From positions 248,001 to 312,000 of the forward strand of contig NZ_LT592170.1 in the NCBI RefSeq assembly GCF_900088825.1: a stretch of DNA of 64,000 nt, given 5' to 3'. The notes below the pieces were generated by a model. The model was not told where the DNA came from. It saw nothing but the letters and a program-made list of their open reading frames with translations, and ran no database searches. The position numbers and the translations under genes were made by a program. Origin of the DNA: Thiomonas delicata. GTDB taxonomy: Bacteria; Pseudomonadota; Gammaproteobacteria; Burkholderiales; Burkholderiaceae_C. Each line of letters starts with the position of its first letter. Within the stretch, counting starts at the first letter, position 1. Of the stretch, positions 9,037 through 18,019 are shown piece by piece.

Positions 9037-10749
9037 ATGTTGAAGCACCCCGAAACCAAATACCGCCCGATGCCGCCGGTGGGCCTGAAAGACCGCACCT
9101 GGCCGGATCAGGTCATCAGCAAACCGCCCATCTGGATGAGCACCGACCTGCGCGACGGCAACCAGGCGCTGTTCGAACCGATGGACGCGCAGCGCAAGAT
9201 GCGCATGTTCAAGACCCTGTGCGCGATTGGCATCAAGCAGATCGAGGTGGCCTTTCCCTCGGCTTCGCAGACCGACTTCGATTTCGTGCGCGAGCTCATC
9301 GAAGGCGACCACATTCCGGACGACGTCACCATCGAGGTGCTGACCCAGGCGCGCGAGGATCTCATTCGCCGCACCTTCGAGTCGCTGCGCGGCGCCAGGC
9401 AGGCCATCGTGCACGTGTACAACGCGACGGCGCCCAACTTCCGGCGCATCGTGTTCAATGTCGACGAGGCCGGTTGCACGCAGATCGCCGTCAACGCGGC
9501 CAGGCTCATCAAGCAGCTCGCCGCCGAGCGCCCCGAAACCCGCTGGACCTTCCAGTACAGCCCCGAGGTGTTCAGCGGCACCGAACTGCCCTTCGCCGCC
9601 TCCGTGTGCAACGCCGTGACCGCGGTGTGGCAGCCCACGCCCGAGAACAAGATCATCTTCAACCTGCCGGCCACGGTCGAGATGAGCACGCCCAACGTCT
9701 ACGCCGACCAGATCGAGTGGATGCACCGTCATCTGGACCAGCGCGACAGCATCCTGCTCTCGGTGCATCCGCACAACGACCGCGGCTGCGCGGTGGCCGC
9801 CGCCGAGTTGGCGGTGATGGCCGGAGCCGACCGCGTCGAGGGCTGCCTGTTCGGCAACGGCGAGCGCACCGGCAACGTCGACCTCGTGACCCTGGCGCTG
9901 AACCTCTACACCCAGGGCATCCATCCCGGCCTGGACTTCTCCAACATCAACGCGGTGGCGCGCACGGTGGAGGACTGCAACCAGCTCCCCATCCACCCGC
10001 GCCATCCCTATGTGGGCGATCTGGTGTTCACCGCCTTCTCCGGCTCGCATCAGGACGCGATCAAGAAAGGCTTCGCGGCGCAGAAGGCGACGGCCATCTG
10101 GGAGGTTCCCTACCTGCCGGTGGACCCGGCCGACCTCGGCCGCACCTACGATTCGGTCATCCGCGTCAACAGCCAGTCGGGCAAGGGCGGCATCGCCTAC
10201 CTGCTCGAGTCCACCTACGGGCTGGTGATGCCGCGGCGGCTGCAGGTCGAGTTCAGCGGCGTGGTCCAGCGCCACACCGACGCCACCGGCGCCGAGGTCA
10301 CCGCCCAGGAACTCTGGGCCATGTTCAATGCGGAATACGTGCAGACCGACGAGCCGCTGCGCTACGTGGCGCACCATCTGAACGAGCACGGACACGAGCA
10401 GGGCATCCGGCTCGAACTCGAGGTCGACGACCGCCGCGTGTCGCTGCGCGGCGAGGGCAACGGCCCGATCGACGCCGCGGTGCATGCCTTGCACCTGCCG
10501 CTGGTGGTGCACAGCTACGAGGAGCGCGCGCTGGGCCTGGGCGCGAACGCGCGCGCGGTGGCCATGGTCGAGGTGGCGATGGAGGGCATGCCGGTATCGA
10601 CCTTCGGCGTCGGCATCGACCCCAATATCGTGACGGCGTCGATCCGCGCCATCCTTTCAGGCGCCAACCGTCTGCTCCAACACGCCGACCAGGCCGAACG
10701 CGAACAGCTGCTCAAGGGGCTGCAGGCCAAGCTCAAGGCCGTGGCCTGA
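9037..10749 (+). CDS. leuA: 2-isopropylmalate synthase (long LeuA form)
   Basis: A 570-residue first enzyme of leucine synthesis, joining acetyl-CoA and 2-oxoisovalerate. It belongs to the long LeuA type shared with actinobacteria, recognisable from the N-terminal [20 protein letters not shown]. The catalytic DRE-TIM motif is [14 protein letters not shown], the metal-binding HPHNDRG is present, and [11 protein letters not shown] is the synthase signature. The C-terminal regulatory domain (about 440-570) is present, so leucine feedback is expected. The start ATG at 9037 is chosen over a TTG at 9019. No leuBCD genes are adjacent. Confidence 0.94.
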   Translation: MLKHPETKYRPMPPVGLKDRTWPDQVISKPPIWMSTDLRDGNQALFEPMDAQRKMRMFKTLCAIGIKQIEVAFPSASQTDFDFVRELIEGDHIPDDVTIEVLTQAREDLIRRTFESLRGARQAIVHVYNATAPNFRRIVFNVDEAGCTQIAVNAARLIKQLAAERPETRWTFQYSPEVFSGTELPFAASVCNAVTAVWQPTPENKIIFNLPATVEMSTPNVYADQIEWMHRHLDQRDSILLSVHPHNDRGCAVAAAELAVMAGADRVEGCLFGNGERTGNVDLVTLALNLYTQGIHPGLDFSNINAVARTVEDCNQLPIHPRHPYVGDLVFTAFSGSHQDAIKKGFAAQKATAIWEVPYLPVDPADLGRTYDSVIRVNSQSGKGGIAYLLESTYGLVMPRRLQVEFSGVVQRHTDATGAEVTAQELWAMFNAEYVQTDEPLRYVAHHLNEHGHEQGIRLELEVDDRRVSLRGEGNGPIDAAVHALHLPLVVHSYEERALGLGANARAVAMVEVAMEGMPVSTFGVGIDPNIVTASIRAILSGANRLLQHADQAEREQLLKGLQAKLKAVA

Positions 10750-10773
10750 GCCGCGGCGGCGGGCTGGGCGCGG

Positions 10774-10788
10774 CCCCCGGCCTGGGGG
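10774..10788. terminator. weak hairpin between convergent leuA and fabA
   Basis: CCCCC at 10774-10778 pairs with GGGGG at 10784-10788 around a five-base loop, exactly between the stop of leuA and the stop of the leftward fabA. There is no T-run on either strand, so it could be a weak bidirectional terminator or nothing. Confidence 0.3.
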
Positions 10789-10790
10789 AC

Positions 10791-11306
10791 TCAGAAGCCC
10801 TCGGTGGACGTGAACAGCCCGACCCGCAGATCCTTGGCGGTATAGATTTCGCGACCGTCCACGCTCATGCTGCCGTCGCCGATGCCCATGACCAGGCGGT
10901 GATTGATCACCCGCTTGAGATCGATGCGGTAGGTGACCAGCTTGGCGCTCGGCAACACCTGGCCGGTGAATTTCACCTCGCCGACGCCTAGAGCGCGGCC
11001 GCGCCCCGGAGCGCCGATCCAGCCGAGGAAAAAACCCACCAGCTGCCACATGGCGTCCAGGCCCAGGCAGCCGGGCATGACCGGATCGTTCTCGAAATGA
11101 CAGCCGAAGAACCACAGCTCGGGCCGGATGTCGAGTTCGGCATGGATCACGCCCTTGCCGTAGGCGCCGCCCTGGTCGGCGATCTGGGTGATGCGATCCA
11201 TCATCAGCATCTGGCCCAGCGGAAGCTGGGCATTGCCGGGGCCGAACAGCTTGCCGTGGCCGCAGGCCACGAGTTCGTCATGCGTGTAGGAAGATTGAGG
11301 TTTCAT
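10791..11306 (-). CDS. fabA: 3-hydroxydecanoyl-ACP dehydratase/isomerase
   Basis: A 171-residue enzyme, the same size as E. coli FabA (172). It dehydrates and isomerises C10 acyl-ACP to start unsaturated fatty acid synthesis. The catalytic histidine is in [20 protein letters not shown], with the second active-site acidic residue in the same segment. The usual partner fabB is not in the window. It is convergent with leuA and divergent from ruvA; the 107-base gap to ruvA must hold both promoters. Confidence 0.95.
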   Translation of the reverse strand: MKPQSSYTHDELVACGHGKLFGPGNAQLPLGQMLMMDRITQIADQGGAYGKGVIHAELDIRPELWFFGCHFENDPVMPGCLGLDAMWQLVGFFLGWIGAPGRGRALGVGEVKFTGQVLPSAKLVTYRIDLKRVINHRLVMGIGDGSMSVDGREIYTAKDLRVGLFTSTEGF

Positions 11307-11413
11307 GAGCGGTTGCGCAATGTAACCGCGCAGTTTAGCCGCGCCGAACTTGCGCGTGGCGGGAACCGCCCTGACCGGCCCGGTCCGCGCCGCGGGCTGC
11401 TAAAGTCCTCGGC

Positions 11414-11995
11414 ATGATCGGACGCATCCACGGCACCCTGCTCGACAAGACCCCGCCGCAACTCCTGGTGGATTGCGCCGGGGTGGGCTATGAACTCGAC
11501 GTGCCCATGAGCACGCTGTACACGCTGCCGGCCGTGGGCCAGGCCGTGACCCTGCTGACCCACCTCGCGGTGCGCGAGGATGCGCACCAGCTGTTCGGTT
11601 TCGCCACGCCGCAGGAGCGCGCGGCGTTTCGCGCGCTGATCAAGATCTCCGGGGTCGGCGCCCGCATCGCGCTGGCCGTGCTGTCGGGGCTGAGTGTGCA
11701 TGAACTGGCGCAGGCGGTGGCCGCGCAGGACGCCTCGCGCCTGACCCGCGTGCCCGGCATCGGCAAGAAAACGGCCGAGCGTCTGTTGCTGGAGCTGCGC
11801 GGCAAGCTCGGCCCCGACCTCGCCCTGCACAGCGCTGGTGGCGGCGTCGCGCCGGGCCATGCCGACGTGCTGCAGGCCTTGCTCGCGCTGGGCTATTCGG
11901 AGCGCGAGGCCAGCGCGGTCGTCGCCAAGTTGCCCGCCGACAGCGGCGTGGACGACGGCATCCGCCAGGCGCTGAAGCTGCTGGCCAAGGCCTGA
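11414..11995 (+). CDS. ruvA: Holliday junction DNA helicase subunit RuvA
   Basis: A 193-residue junction-binding protein that loads RuvB. The N-terminal OB-fold begins [15 protein letters not shown], and the helix-hairpin-helix motifs are in [16 protein letters not shown] and [19 protein letters not shown]. The C-terminal domain III (about 145-193), which contacts RuvB, has [10 protein letters not shown]. ruvB follows after 43 bases on the same strand. Confidence 0.95.
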   Translation: MIGRIHGTLLDKTPPQLLVDCAGVGYELDVPMSTLYTLPAVGQAVTLLTHLAVREDAHQLFGFATPQERAAFRALIKISGVGARIALAVLSGLSVHELAQAVAAQDASRLTRVPGIGKKTAERLLLELRGKLGPDLALHSAGGGVAPGHADVLQALLALGYSEREASAVVAKLPADSGVDDGIRQALKLLAKA

Positions 11996-12038
11996 TCGCC
12001 GCGCCGCCGAAGCCAGAACCCTCCGCACGCAAGCCGCC

Positions 12039-13088
<1,050 letters not shown>

Positions 13089-13100
13089 GCGGCCTGCATT

Positions 13101-14000
13101 TCAGGTTCGATCCGGGGCCACGCGGGGCACGCGGGGCACGGGTTCGGCGCCGAAACGCTCCGGCGCGGTGTAGAGCAGGAAATGCCTGTTGGTGCATCGT
13201 GCAAATAGCGCAATGCCCAACTGTGCGGCGATGTCGTAGCCCATCTGCGTGACGCCCGAGCGCGACACCAGGATGGCCACGCCCATCAGCGCGCACTTGA
13301 TGACCATCTCGGAAGTCAGCCGCCCGGTGGTGTAGAACACCTTGCCCGCGCCGTCCACGCCGTGCAGCCACATCCACCCGGCGATCGCGTCGACCGCGTT
13401 GTGGCGGCCGACGTCCTCGGTGAACATCAGCAACCGGCTGCCTTCGAACAACGCGCAGCCATGCACCGACCCGGCCGTCTTGTAGATGGAGTCGTGCGTG
13501 CGCATGGCGTCGAGCAAGGCGTACAGCTCGCTCTGGCTGATGCGGGTGTGGGGGTCCAGTTCGGCGCCCCGCACCTCGTCCATCAGACTGCCGTACACCG
13601 TGCCCTGGCCGCAGCCGGTGGTGACCACGCGCGGAGCCTCGACGCGTTGCTCCAGATCGGCAAAACCGCTGCGGCTGGTGATGGAACAAGCCTCCACGTC
13701 CCAATCCACCTGCACCGACGCGATGTCGCCGATGTCGCGCACCAACCGCTGGTTGCGCAAATAGCCCAGCGCCAGCAACTCGGGCGCCGCGCCGACGGTC
13801 ATCAGGGTGACGATCTCGCGCTTGTCCAGATACAAGGTGAGCGGACGCTCGGCCGGGATATGGGTTTCCTGCTGCTCGCCGTACTCGTTGCGCACGATGA
13901 CGGCACGCGTCAAATCCACGCGCGCGTCGCTCAGTTGCGGACGCCGAACGGGAGCCTGCGCATCTGCGCTCGATGATCTGGCATGAAATCCTGTGTGCAT
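13101..14000 (-). CDS. fdhD: formate dehydrogenase accessory sulfurtransferase FdhD
   Basis: A 299-residue FdhD-family protein. Members pass sulfur from a cysteine desulfurase to the molybdenum cofactor of formate dehydrogenase. Family segments visible are VGAAPELLALGYLRNQ, the active loop VTTGCGQGTVYG, and FTEDVGRHNAVDAIAGW. The loop keeps the first cysteine, but the position of the second cysteine in E. coli (CxxC) is glycine. The start ATG at 14000 is chosen because upstream codons are arginine-rich and unlike the family. No formate dehydrogenase genes are nearby. Confidence 0.88.
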   Translation of the reverse strand: MHTGFHARSSSADAQAPVRRPQLSDARVDLTRAVIVRNEYGEQQETHIPAERPLTLYLDKREIVTLMTVGAAPELLALGYLRNQRLVRDIGDIASVQVDWDVEACSITSRSGFADLEQRVEAPRVVTTGCGQGTVYGSLMDEVRGAELDPHTRISQSELYALLDAMRTHDSIYKTAGSVHGCALFEGSRLLMFTEDVGRHNAVDAIAGWMWLHGVDGAGKVFYTTGRLTSEMVIKCALMGVAILVSRSGVTQMGYDIAAQLGIALFARCTNRHFLLYTAPERFGAEPVPRVPRVAPDRT

Positions 14001-14140
14001 GGCGGTGGCGCGCCGCTGGCGTGGCTTGAAAAACACGGCCATGCCAGCGGCGATGATGAAGGACGGCGCAAGCTTACGCCGCGCCTGCGCCCTTGATGCA
14101 GCAAGGGCCGCGGAACCGTTGCCTGTGCCGCCCCGACGCG

Positions 14141-14167
14141 ACGAGGCCCGCGTCTGGCGGGCCTCGT
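14141..14167 (-). terminator. hairpin between the MHS transporter gene and fdhD
   Basis: An 11-bp perfect stem: ACGAGGCCCGC at 14141-14151 with GCGGGCCTCGT at 14157-14167, and a five-base loop. It begins 62 bases after the stop of the leftward transporter gene. There is no clear T-run, so termination is plausible but unproven. Confidence 0.45.
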
Positions 14168-14228
14168 TCGATCCATGGAAAACCGCGGCTTGCGGCAAGG
14201 TTATGCCGCGCGCCGCCTTCAGGCCGTC

Positions 14229-15890
14229 TCAATCATGGGCGTAGATGTCGCGGTCCTTGGTTTCCGGCAGGAAGAACAAGCCGATGACGAAGGTCGCTCC
14301 GGCCACGATGATGGGGTACCACAGGCCGTAGTAGATGTTGCCGTTCTGCGCCACCAGGGCGAAGGCGATCGTGGGCAGCAAGCCGCCGAACCAGCCGTTG
14401 CCGATGTGGTAGGGCAGGCTCATCGAGGTGTAGCGGATGCGGGTGGGGAAAAGCTCCACCAGGGCGGCGGCGATCGGCCCGTACACCATGGTCACGTAGA
14501 TCACCAGCAGCACCAGGATGGCGGTCACCAGCGGCTTGTTGATCTTCGCCGGATCGGCCTTGGCCGGATAACCGGCAGCCTTGATCGCGGCGCCGATGTC
14601 CTTCTTCAGCGCGGCTTCCTTGTCCTTGAACTCGGCGGCCGGCAGCCCCTTGCCCTCGAAAGCGGGAATCACCTGGCTGCCGACCTGGATCTGCGCCACC
14701 CCGGTTCCCGCCACGTTGGTGTAGTTCACCGAGGACGCGGCAAGCATCTGCTTGGCGATGTCGCACGAACTGGTGAACTTGGCCGTTCCCGTGGGATTGA
14801 ACTGGAAGGAGCACTCGGCCGGGTCCGCCACCAGCGTGACCGGGGAATTCGCCAGCGCCTTGGCGAGGTCGGGGTTGCCGGCCTGGGTGAGCGCCTGGAA
14901 CAGCGGGAAATAAGTCAGCGCCGCCAGCAGGCAGCCCGCGAGGATGACGGGCTTGCGGCCGATCTTGTCCGACAGCGCACCGAACACCAGGAAAAACGGC
15001 GTGCCGATCAGCAGCGACAGGCCGATGAGCAGGTTGGCGGTGACGCCGTCGACCTTGAGGGTTTGCGTCAGGAAGAACAAGGCGTAGAACTGGCCCGCGT
15101 ACCACACCACGGCCTGCCCGGCCACCAGACCCAGCAAGGCGAGGATGACGAACTTCAGGTTGCCCCATTTGCCGAACGACTCGGTGAGCGGTGCCTTGGA
15201 GGTTTTGCCGTCCTGCTTCATGCGAGCGAAGGCTGGCGATTCATTGAGTTTGAGGCGTATCCACACCGAAATGCCCAGCAGGAAGATGGACACCAGGAAA
15301 GGCACGCGCCAGCCCCAGTCGTTGAACGCCTCTTCGCCCAGGCCGGTGCGCACGCCGAGAATGACCAGCAGCGACAGGAACAGGCCCAGCGTGGCGGTGG
15401 TCTGGATCCATGAGGTGTAGGCCCCCCGCTTGCCATGCGGCGCATGCTCGGCGACGTAGGTCGCGGCGCCCCCATACTCGCCGCCCAATGCCAGGCCTTG
15501 CAAGAGGCGCAGGGCGATGAGGATGACCGGAGCCGCCACGCCGATGGCGGCATAGCTCGGCAGCAGGCCGACGATGAAGGTGGACAAGCCCATGATCAGG
15601 ATGGTGACCAGGAAGGTGTACTTGCGCCCGATCATGTCGCCCAGGCGGCCGAACAGCAAGGCGCCGAAAGGCCTCACGATGAAGCCCGCGGCGAAGGCCA
15701 GCAACGCGAAGATGAAGGCGGAACCGGGGTCCAGTCCGGCAAAGAATTTCTTGGCGATGATGGCCGCCAGCGAGCCGTAGAGATAGAAGTCGTACCACTC
15801 GAACACGGTGCCGAGCGAGGATGCAAAGATGACCTTGCGCTCCTCCCCGGTCATGGGCCGCGGCGCGGCGTTCAGGGTGATGGATGCCAT
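14229..15890 (-). CDS. MFS transporter, metabolite:H+ symporter (MHS) type with large extracytoplasmic insert
   Basis: A 553-residue major facilitator protein. The N-terminal half is MHS-like: SLGTVFEWYDFYLYGSLAA, then FGRLGDMIGRKYTF as the cytoplasmic loop 2-3 motif. The C-terminal half has FPTRIRYTSMSLPYHIGNGW. Between them, about residues 340-450 form a hydrophilic, alanine/lysine-rich insert with two cysteines, probably exposed to the periplasm; family members of about 430 residues lack it. The substrate is unknown; an organic acid or betaine is possible. It is preceded by a GTAAC/GTTAC repeat region that may bind a regulator. Confidence 0.85.
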   Translation of the reverse strand: MASITLNAAPRPMTGEERKVIFASSLGTVFEWYDFYLYGSLAAIIAKKFFAGLDPGSAFIFALLAFAAGFIVRPFGALLFGRLGDMIGRKYTFLVTILIMGLSTFIVGLLPSYAAIGVAAPVILIALRLLQGLALGGEYGGAATYVAEHAPHGKRGAYTSWIQTTATLGLFLSLLVILGVRTGLGEEAFNDWGWRVPFLVSIFLLGISVWIRLKLNESPAFARMKQDGKTSKAPLTESFGKWGNLKFVILALLGLVAGQAVVWYAGQFYALFFLTQTLKVDGVTANLLIGLSLLIGTPFFLVFGALSDKIGRKPVILAGCLLAALTYFPLFQALTQAGNPDLAKALANSPVTLVADPAECSFQFNPTGTAKFTSSCDIAKQMLAASSVNYTNVAGTGVAQIQVGSQVIPAFEGKGLPAAEFKDKEAALKKDIGAAIKAAGYPAKADPAKINKPLVTAILVLLVIYVTMVYGPIAAALVELFPTRIRYTSMSLPYHIGNGWFGGLLPTIAFALVAQNGNIYYGLWYPIIVAGATFVIGLFFLPETKDRDIYAHD

Positions 15891-15969
15891 GAAGCTGTCT
15901 CCTCGTTGGAATGATGTCCGCGCAAAGCGCGCGGATCACGGACTCAATGCCGCCATCTCGGACGGCCAA

Positions 15970-15995
15970 CGTAACGTCAAGTTACCTGCGTTACG
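15970..15995 (-). promoter_or_regulatory. possible operator upstream of the MHS transporter gene
   Basis: CGTAAC at 15970-15975 is mirrored by GTTACG at 15990-15995, and an extra GTTAC lies between them at 15981-15985. The cluster sits 80-105 bases upstream of the leftward transporter start, in a stretch less G+C-rich than the genes. An operator for an unknown repressor is a guess based on position and symmetry. Confidence 0.3.
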
Positions 15996-16052
15996 GAGTG
16001 TGAGGATTGTTGAGAGCCCGTCTGACCGCTTGCTGACAACTGCCGCGTCAAA

Positions 16053-16074
16053 ACCCCCGGGAATTCCCGGGGGT
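16053..16074 (-). terminator. perfect 22-bp palindrome followed by T-run, terminator of the DUF1840 transcript
   Basis: ACCCCCGGGAA (16053-16063) is immediately followed by its exact reverse complement to 16074. Read on the minus strand it ends in GGGGGTTTTG, 41 bases after the DUF1840 stop, so it fits an intrinsic terminator with a short T-tail. With no loop bases, only the outer pairs would form in RNA. Confidence 0.55.
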
Positions 16075-16114
16075 CCGACGCCAAGCCACCCCCGGTACCG
16101 CGGCTTTGTCCGGG

Positions 16115-16441
16115 TCAGACACCCCAGACGATGGGCTTGTCGGCTTCCAGGCTGCGCTTGAGCAGCTGCAAGAACGGCCATGCGCGCTGGTGCAGCGTGA
16201 TGACCTGCGAACCCGAGCTCGCCGCGCTGCCTGCGGTTTCTCCGTTGGCCGCGCGTTCGCTGCGGAACTTCTCGTCTTCGGCCACGGCCGCCTCGAGCCT
16301 GGCGATGGCCTGCGGCATGTCGGCCGGTTCGATGATGCCCTTGGGGCCCGGGTCCTTGCCGATGATGGCCAGGATGCGTTCGGCCGGGCCCTGGTTCATG
16401 AACAGGTCGGAATCGGCTTGGGACTTGAATTTGTACAGCAT
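16115..16441 (-). CDS. DUF1840 domain-containing protein
   Basis: A 108-residue protein whose start MLYKFKSQADSDLFM and end PFLQLLKRSLEADKPIVWGV are typical of the betaproteobacterial DUF1840 family. It is soluble, acidic in the middle, and of unknown function. It lies 48 bases downstream of the cyclopropane fatty acid synthase gene on the same strand, so the two may share a transcript ending at the palindrome at 16053-16074. Confidence 0.85.
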   Translation of the reverse strand: MLYKFKSQADSDLFMNQGPAERILAIIGKDPGPKGIIEPADMPQAIARLEAAVAEDEKFRSERAANGETAGSAASSGSQVITLHQRAWPFLQLLKRSLEADKPIVWGV

Positions 16442-16489
16442 GGCATGGGCGCCTCGGTCATCATGAATTCGGGAATGCGACGCGTCGGC

Positions 16490-17842
16490 CTAGATGGTTT
16501 CGGTGTCGCGCTGTTGCCTGGCCCTTGGCGCATCCTGCATCGCCTCGGTACGGTCCTGCGCGTACATGTAGGCGCGGTTGAAAGGGTACTCGCTCTGGGT
16601 GGCGCGCAGGCGCGTGGAAACCCCGGGCCGCATTTCCACCTGACCGTTCGGGCGCGCGCCGAGAATTTGGAACAGCGAGATCCAGCCCTGCTCGAAGCCC
16701 ATGGCCGAACCGGCCAGGTAGAGGCGATACGCGCGCAGCACCTTCTCCGCGTTGTCACCAAGCACGCGGCGCGCCTCGGCCTCGCGCGCCTCCAGGGCGT
16801 CGAGCCAGTGCCACAGGGTCTGCGCGTAATGCGGGCGCAGGCACTCGGCGTCCAACGGCTCCAGGCCGCCGCGCGCCATCGTGTCGAGCATGACGCTGAC
16901 ATGCACGAGCTGGCCGCCGGGGAAGATGTATTTCTCGATGAAGTCGCCCATGCCGCCGGCAAGCTGGGGGTTGTCGGTGCCGCCGGCGGTGATACCGTGG
17001 TTCATCACCAGGCCGCCGGGCTTGAGCAGGCGGCGGATCTTGGCGAAGTACAGCGGCAGATTGGGCCGGCCGACATGCTCGCACATGCCCACCGAGGCCA
17101 CTTTGTCGTAGGGCTGGGATTCGTCGACGTCGCGGTAGTCCTGCAGCAATATGCGAACGCGGCCCTGCAAGCCTTTTTGCTCGATGAGGCGGTTGACGTA
17201 GGCATGCTGATTGCGCGAGAGCGTGATGCCGGTGGCGTCCACGCCATAGTGCTCGGCGGCCCACAGCAGCAGGCCGCCCCAGCCGGCGCCGATGTCGATG
17301 AAGCGCTCGCCGGGCTTGAGCATGAGCTTGTTGCAGATGTGCTCAAGCTTGGCCTCCTGGGCCTGGGCCAGGCTCATGCTCGGGCTGGCGAAATAGGCGC
17401 AGGAATACACCCGCCGCGGGTCGAGCCACAGGGCGTAGAACGCGTCGGAAACGTCGTAGTGGTGCTGGATCTGCGCCGCATCCTTCGCCCGGCTGTGGTG
17501 GGTGCGCTCCCAGACGGCGCGCTGCATGCGCTGCAGCAGGCGCGGCACGAGGGCCGCGGGTTCGCGCGTCGGATCGGTGCCGAGCAATGCGGGCGCGGCC
17601 AGCATCAGGTCGCGCAGCCGGCCTTCGATTTCCAGCCGGCCTTCGACGTAGTCTTCCGCAAGGCGCCCGATCGCCCCTTGCGCCAAATGCATGAGCGCGC
17701 GCATGTCGCGCACCACCAGCTGCAGGCGTGGTTTCGCTGCGCCGATGCGTTGACCTCCGGGAAGCTGAACGGCGCAGGGCAGGGGCAAGCCCGCCAGGCG
17801 TTGCTCGGCGGGCTGCAGCAAAAGACGGTTGGACAGGGCCAT
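16490..17842 (-). CDS. cfa: cyclopropane-fatty-acyl-phospholipid synthase family methyltransferase
   Basis: A 450-residue SAM-dependent enzyme that adds a methylene bridge to unsaturated phospholipid acyl chains, acting at the inner membrane. After an N-terminal sterol-carrier-like region (about 1-110) come QIQHHYDVSDAFYALWLD, the SAM-binding FIDIGAGWGGLLLWAAEHYG, and VASVGMCEHVG with the bicarbonate-site residues of the family. The start ATG at 17842 has GGAGG eight bases upstream; the open frame extends further, but without a ribosome site. Cfa usually supports acid and stress tolerance, which would suit an acid-producing sulfur oxidiser (inference). Confidence 0.88.
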   Translation of the reverse strand: MALSNRLLLQPAEQRLAGLPLPCAVQLPGGQRIGAAKPRLQLVVRDMRALMHLAQGAIGRLAEDYVEGRLEIEGRLRDLMLAAPALLGTDPTREPAALVPRLLQRMQRAVWERTHHSRAKDAAQIQHHYDVSDAFYALWLDPRRVYSCAYFASPSMSLAQAQEAKLEHICNKLMLKPGERFIDIGAGWGGLLLWAAEHYGVDATGITLSRNQHAYVNRLIEQKGLQGRVRILLQDYRDVDESQPYDKVASVGMCEHVGRPNLPLYFAKIRRLLKPGGLVMNHGITAGGTDNPQLAGGMGDFIEKYIFPGGQLVHVSVMLDTMARGGLEPLDAECLRPHYAQTLWHWLDALEAREAEARRVLGDNAEKVLRAYRLYLAGSAMGFEQGWISLFQILGARPNGQVEMRPGVSTRLRATQSEYPFNRAYMYAQDRTEAMQDAPRARQQRDTETI

Positions 17843-18019
17843 CACGCTTTCCTCCGTATGCTCGTCGTGCGGAAACCCCGCACAGGCAGGCATTCAGGCT
17901 CGCCTTGCAGCGCGCCTGAGCCGCGAAACGCGCTTCGATTGTGCAACATCGCCGCGCAGCTTGCAGTCATTGGCCGACTTTTCCAATGCATCGGTCAGAA
18001 ATCGAACGCTTCGGTCGCC

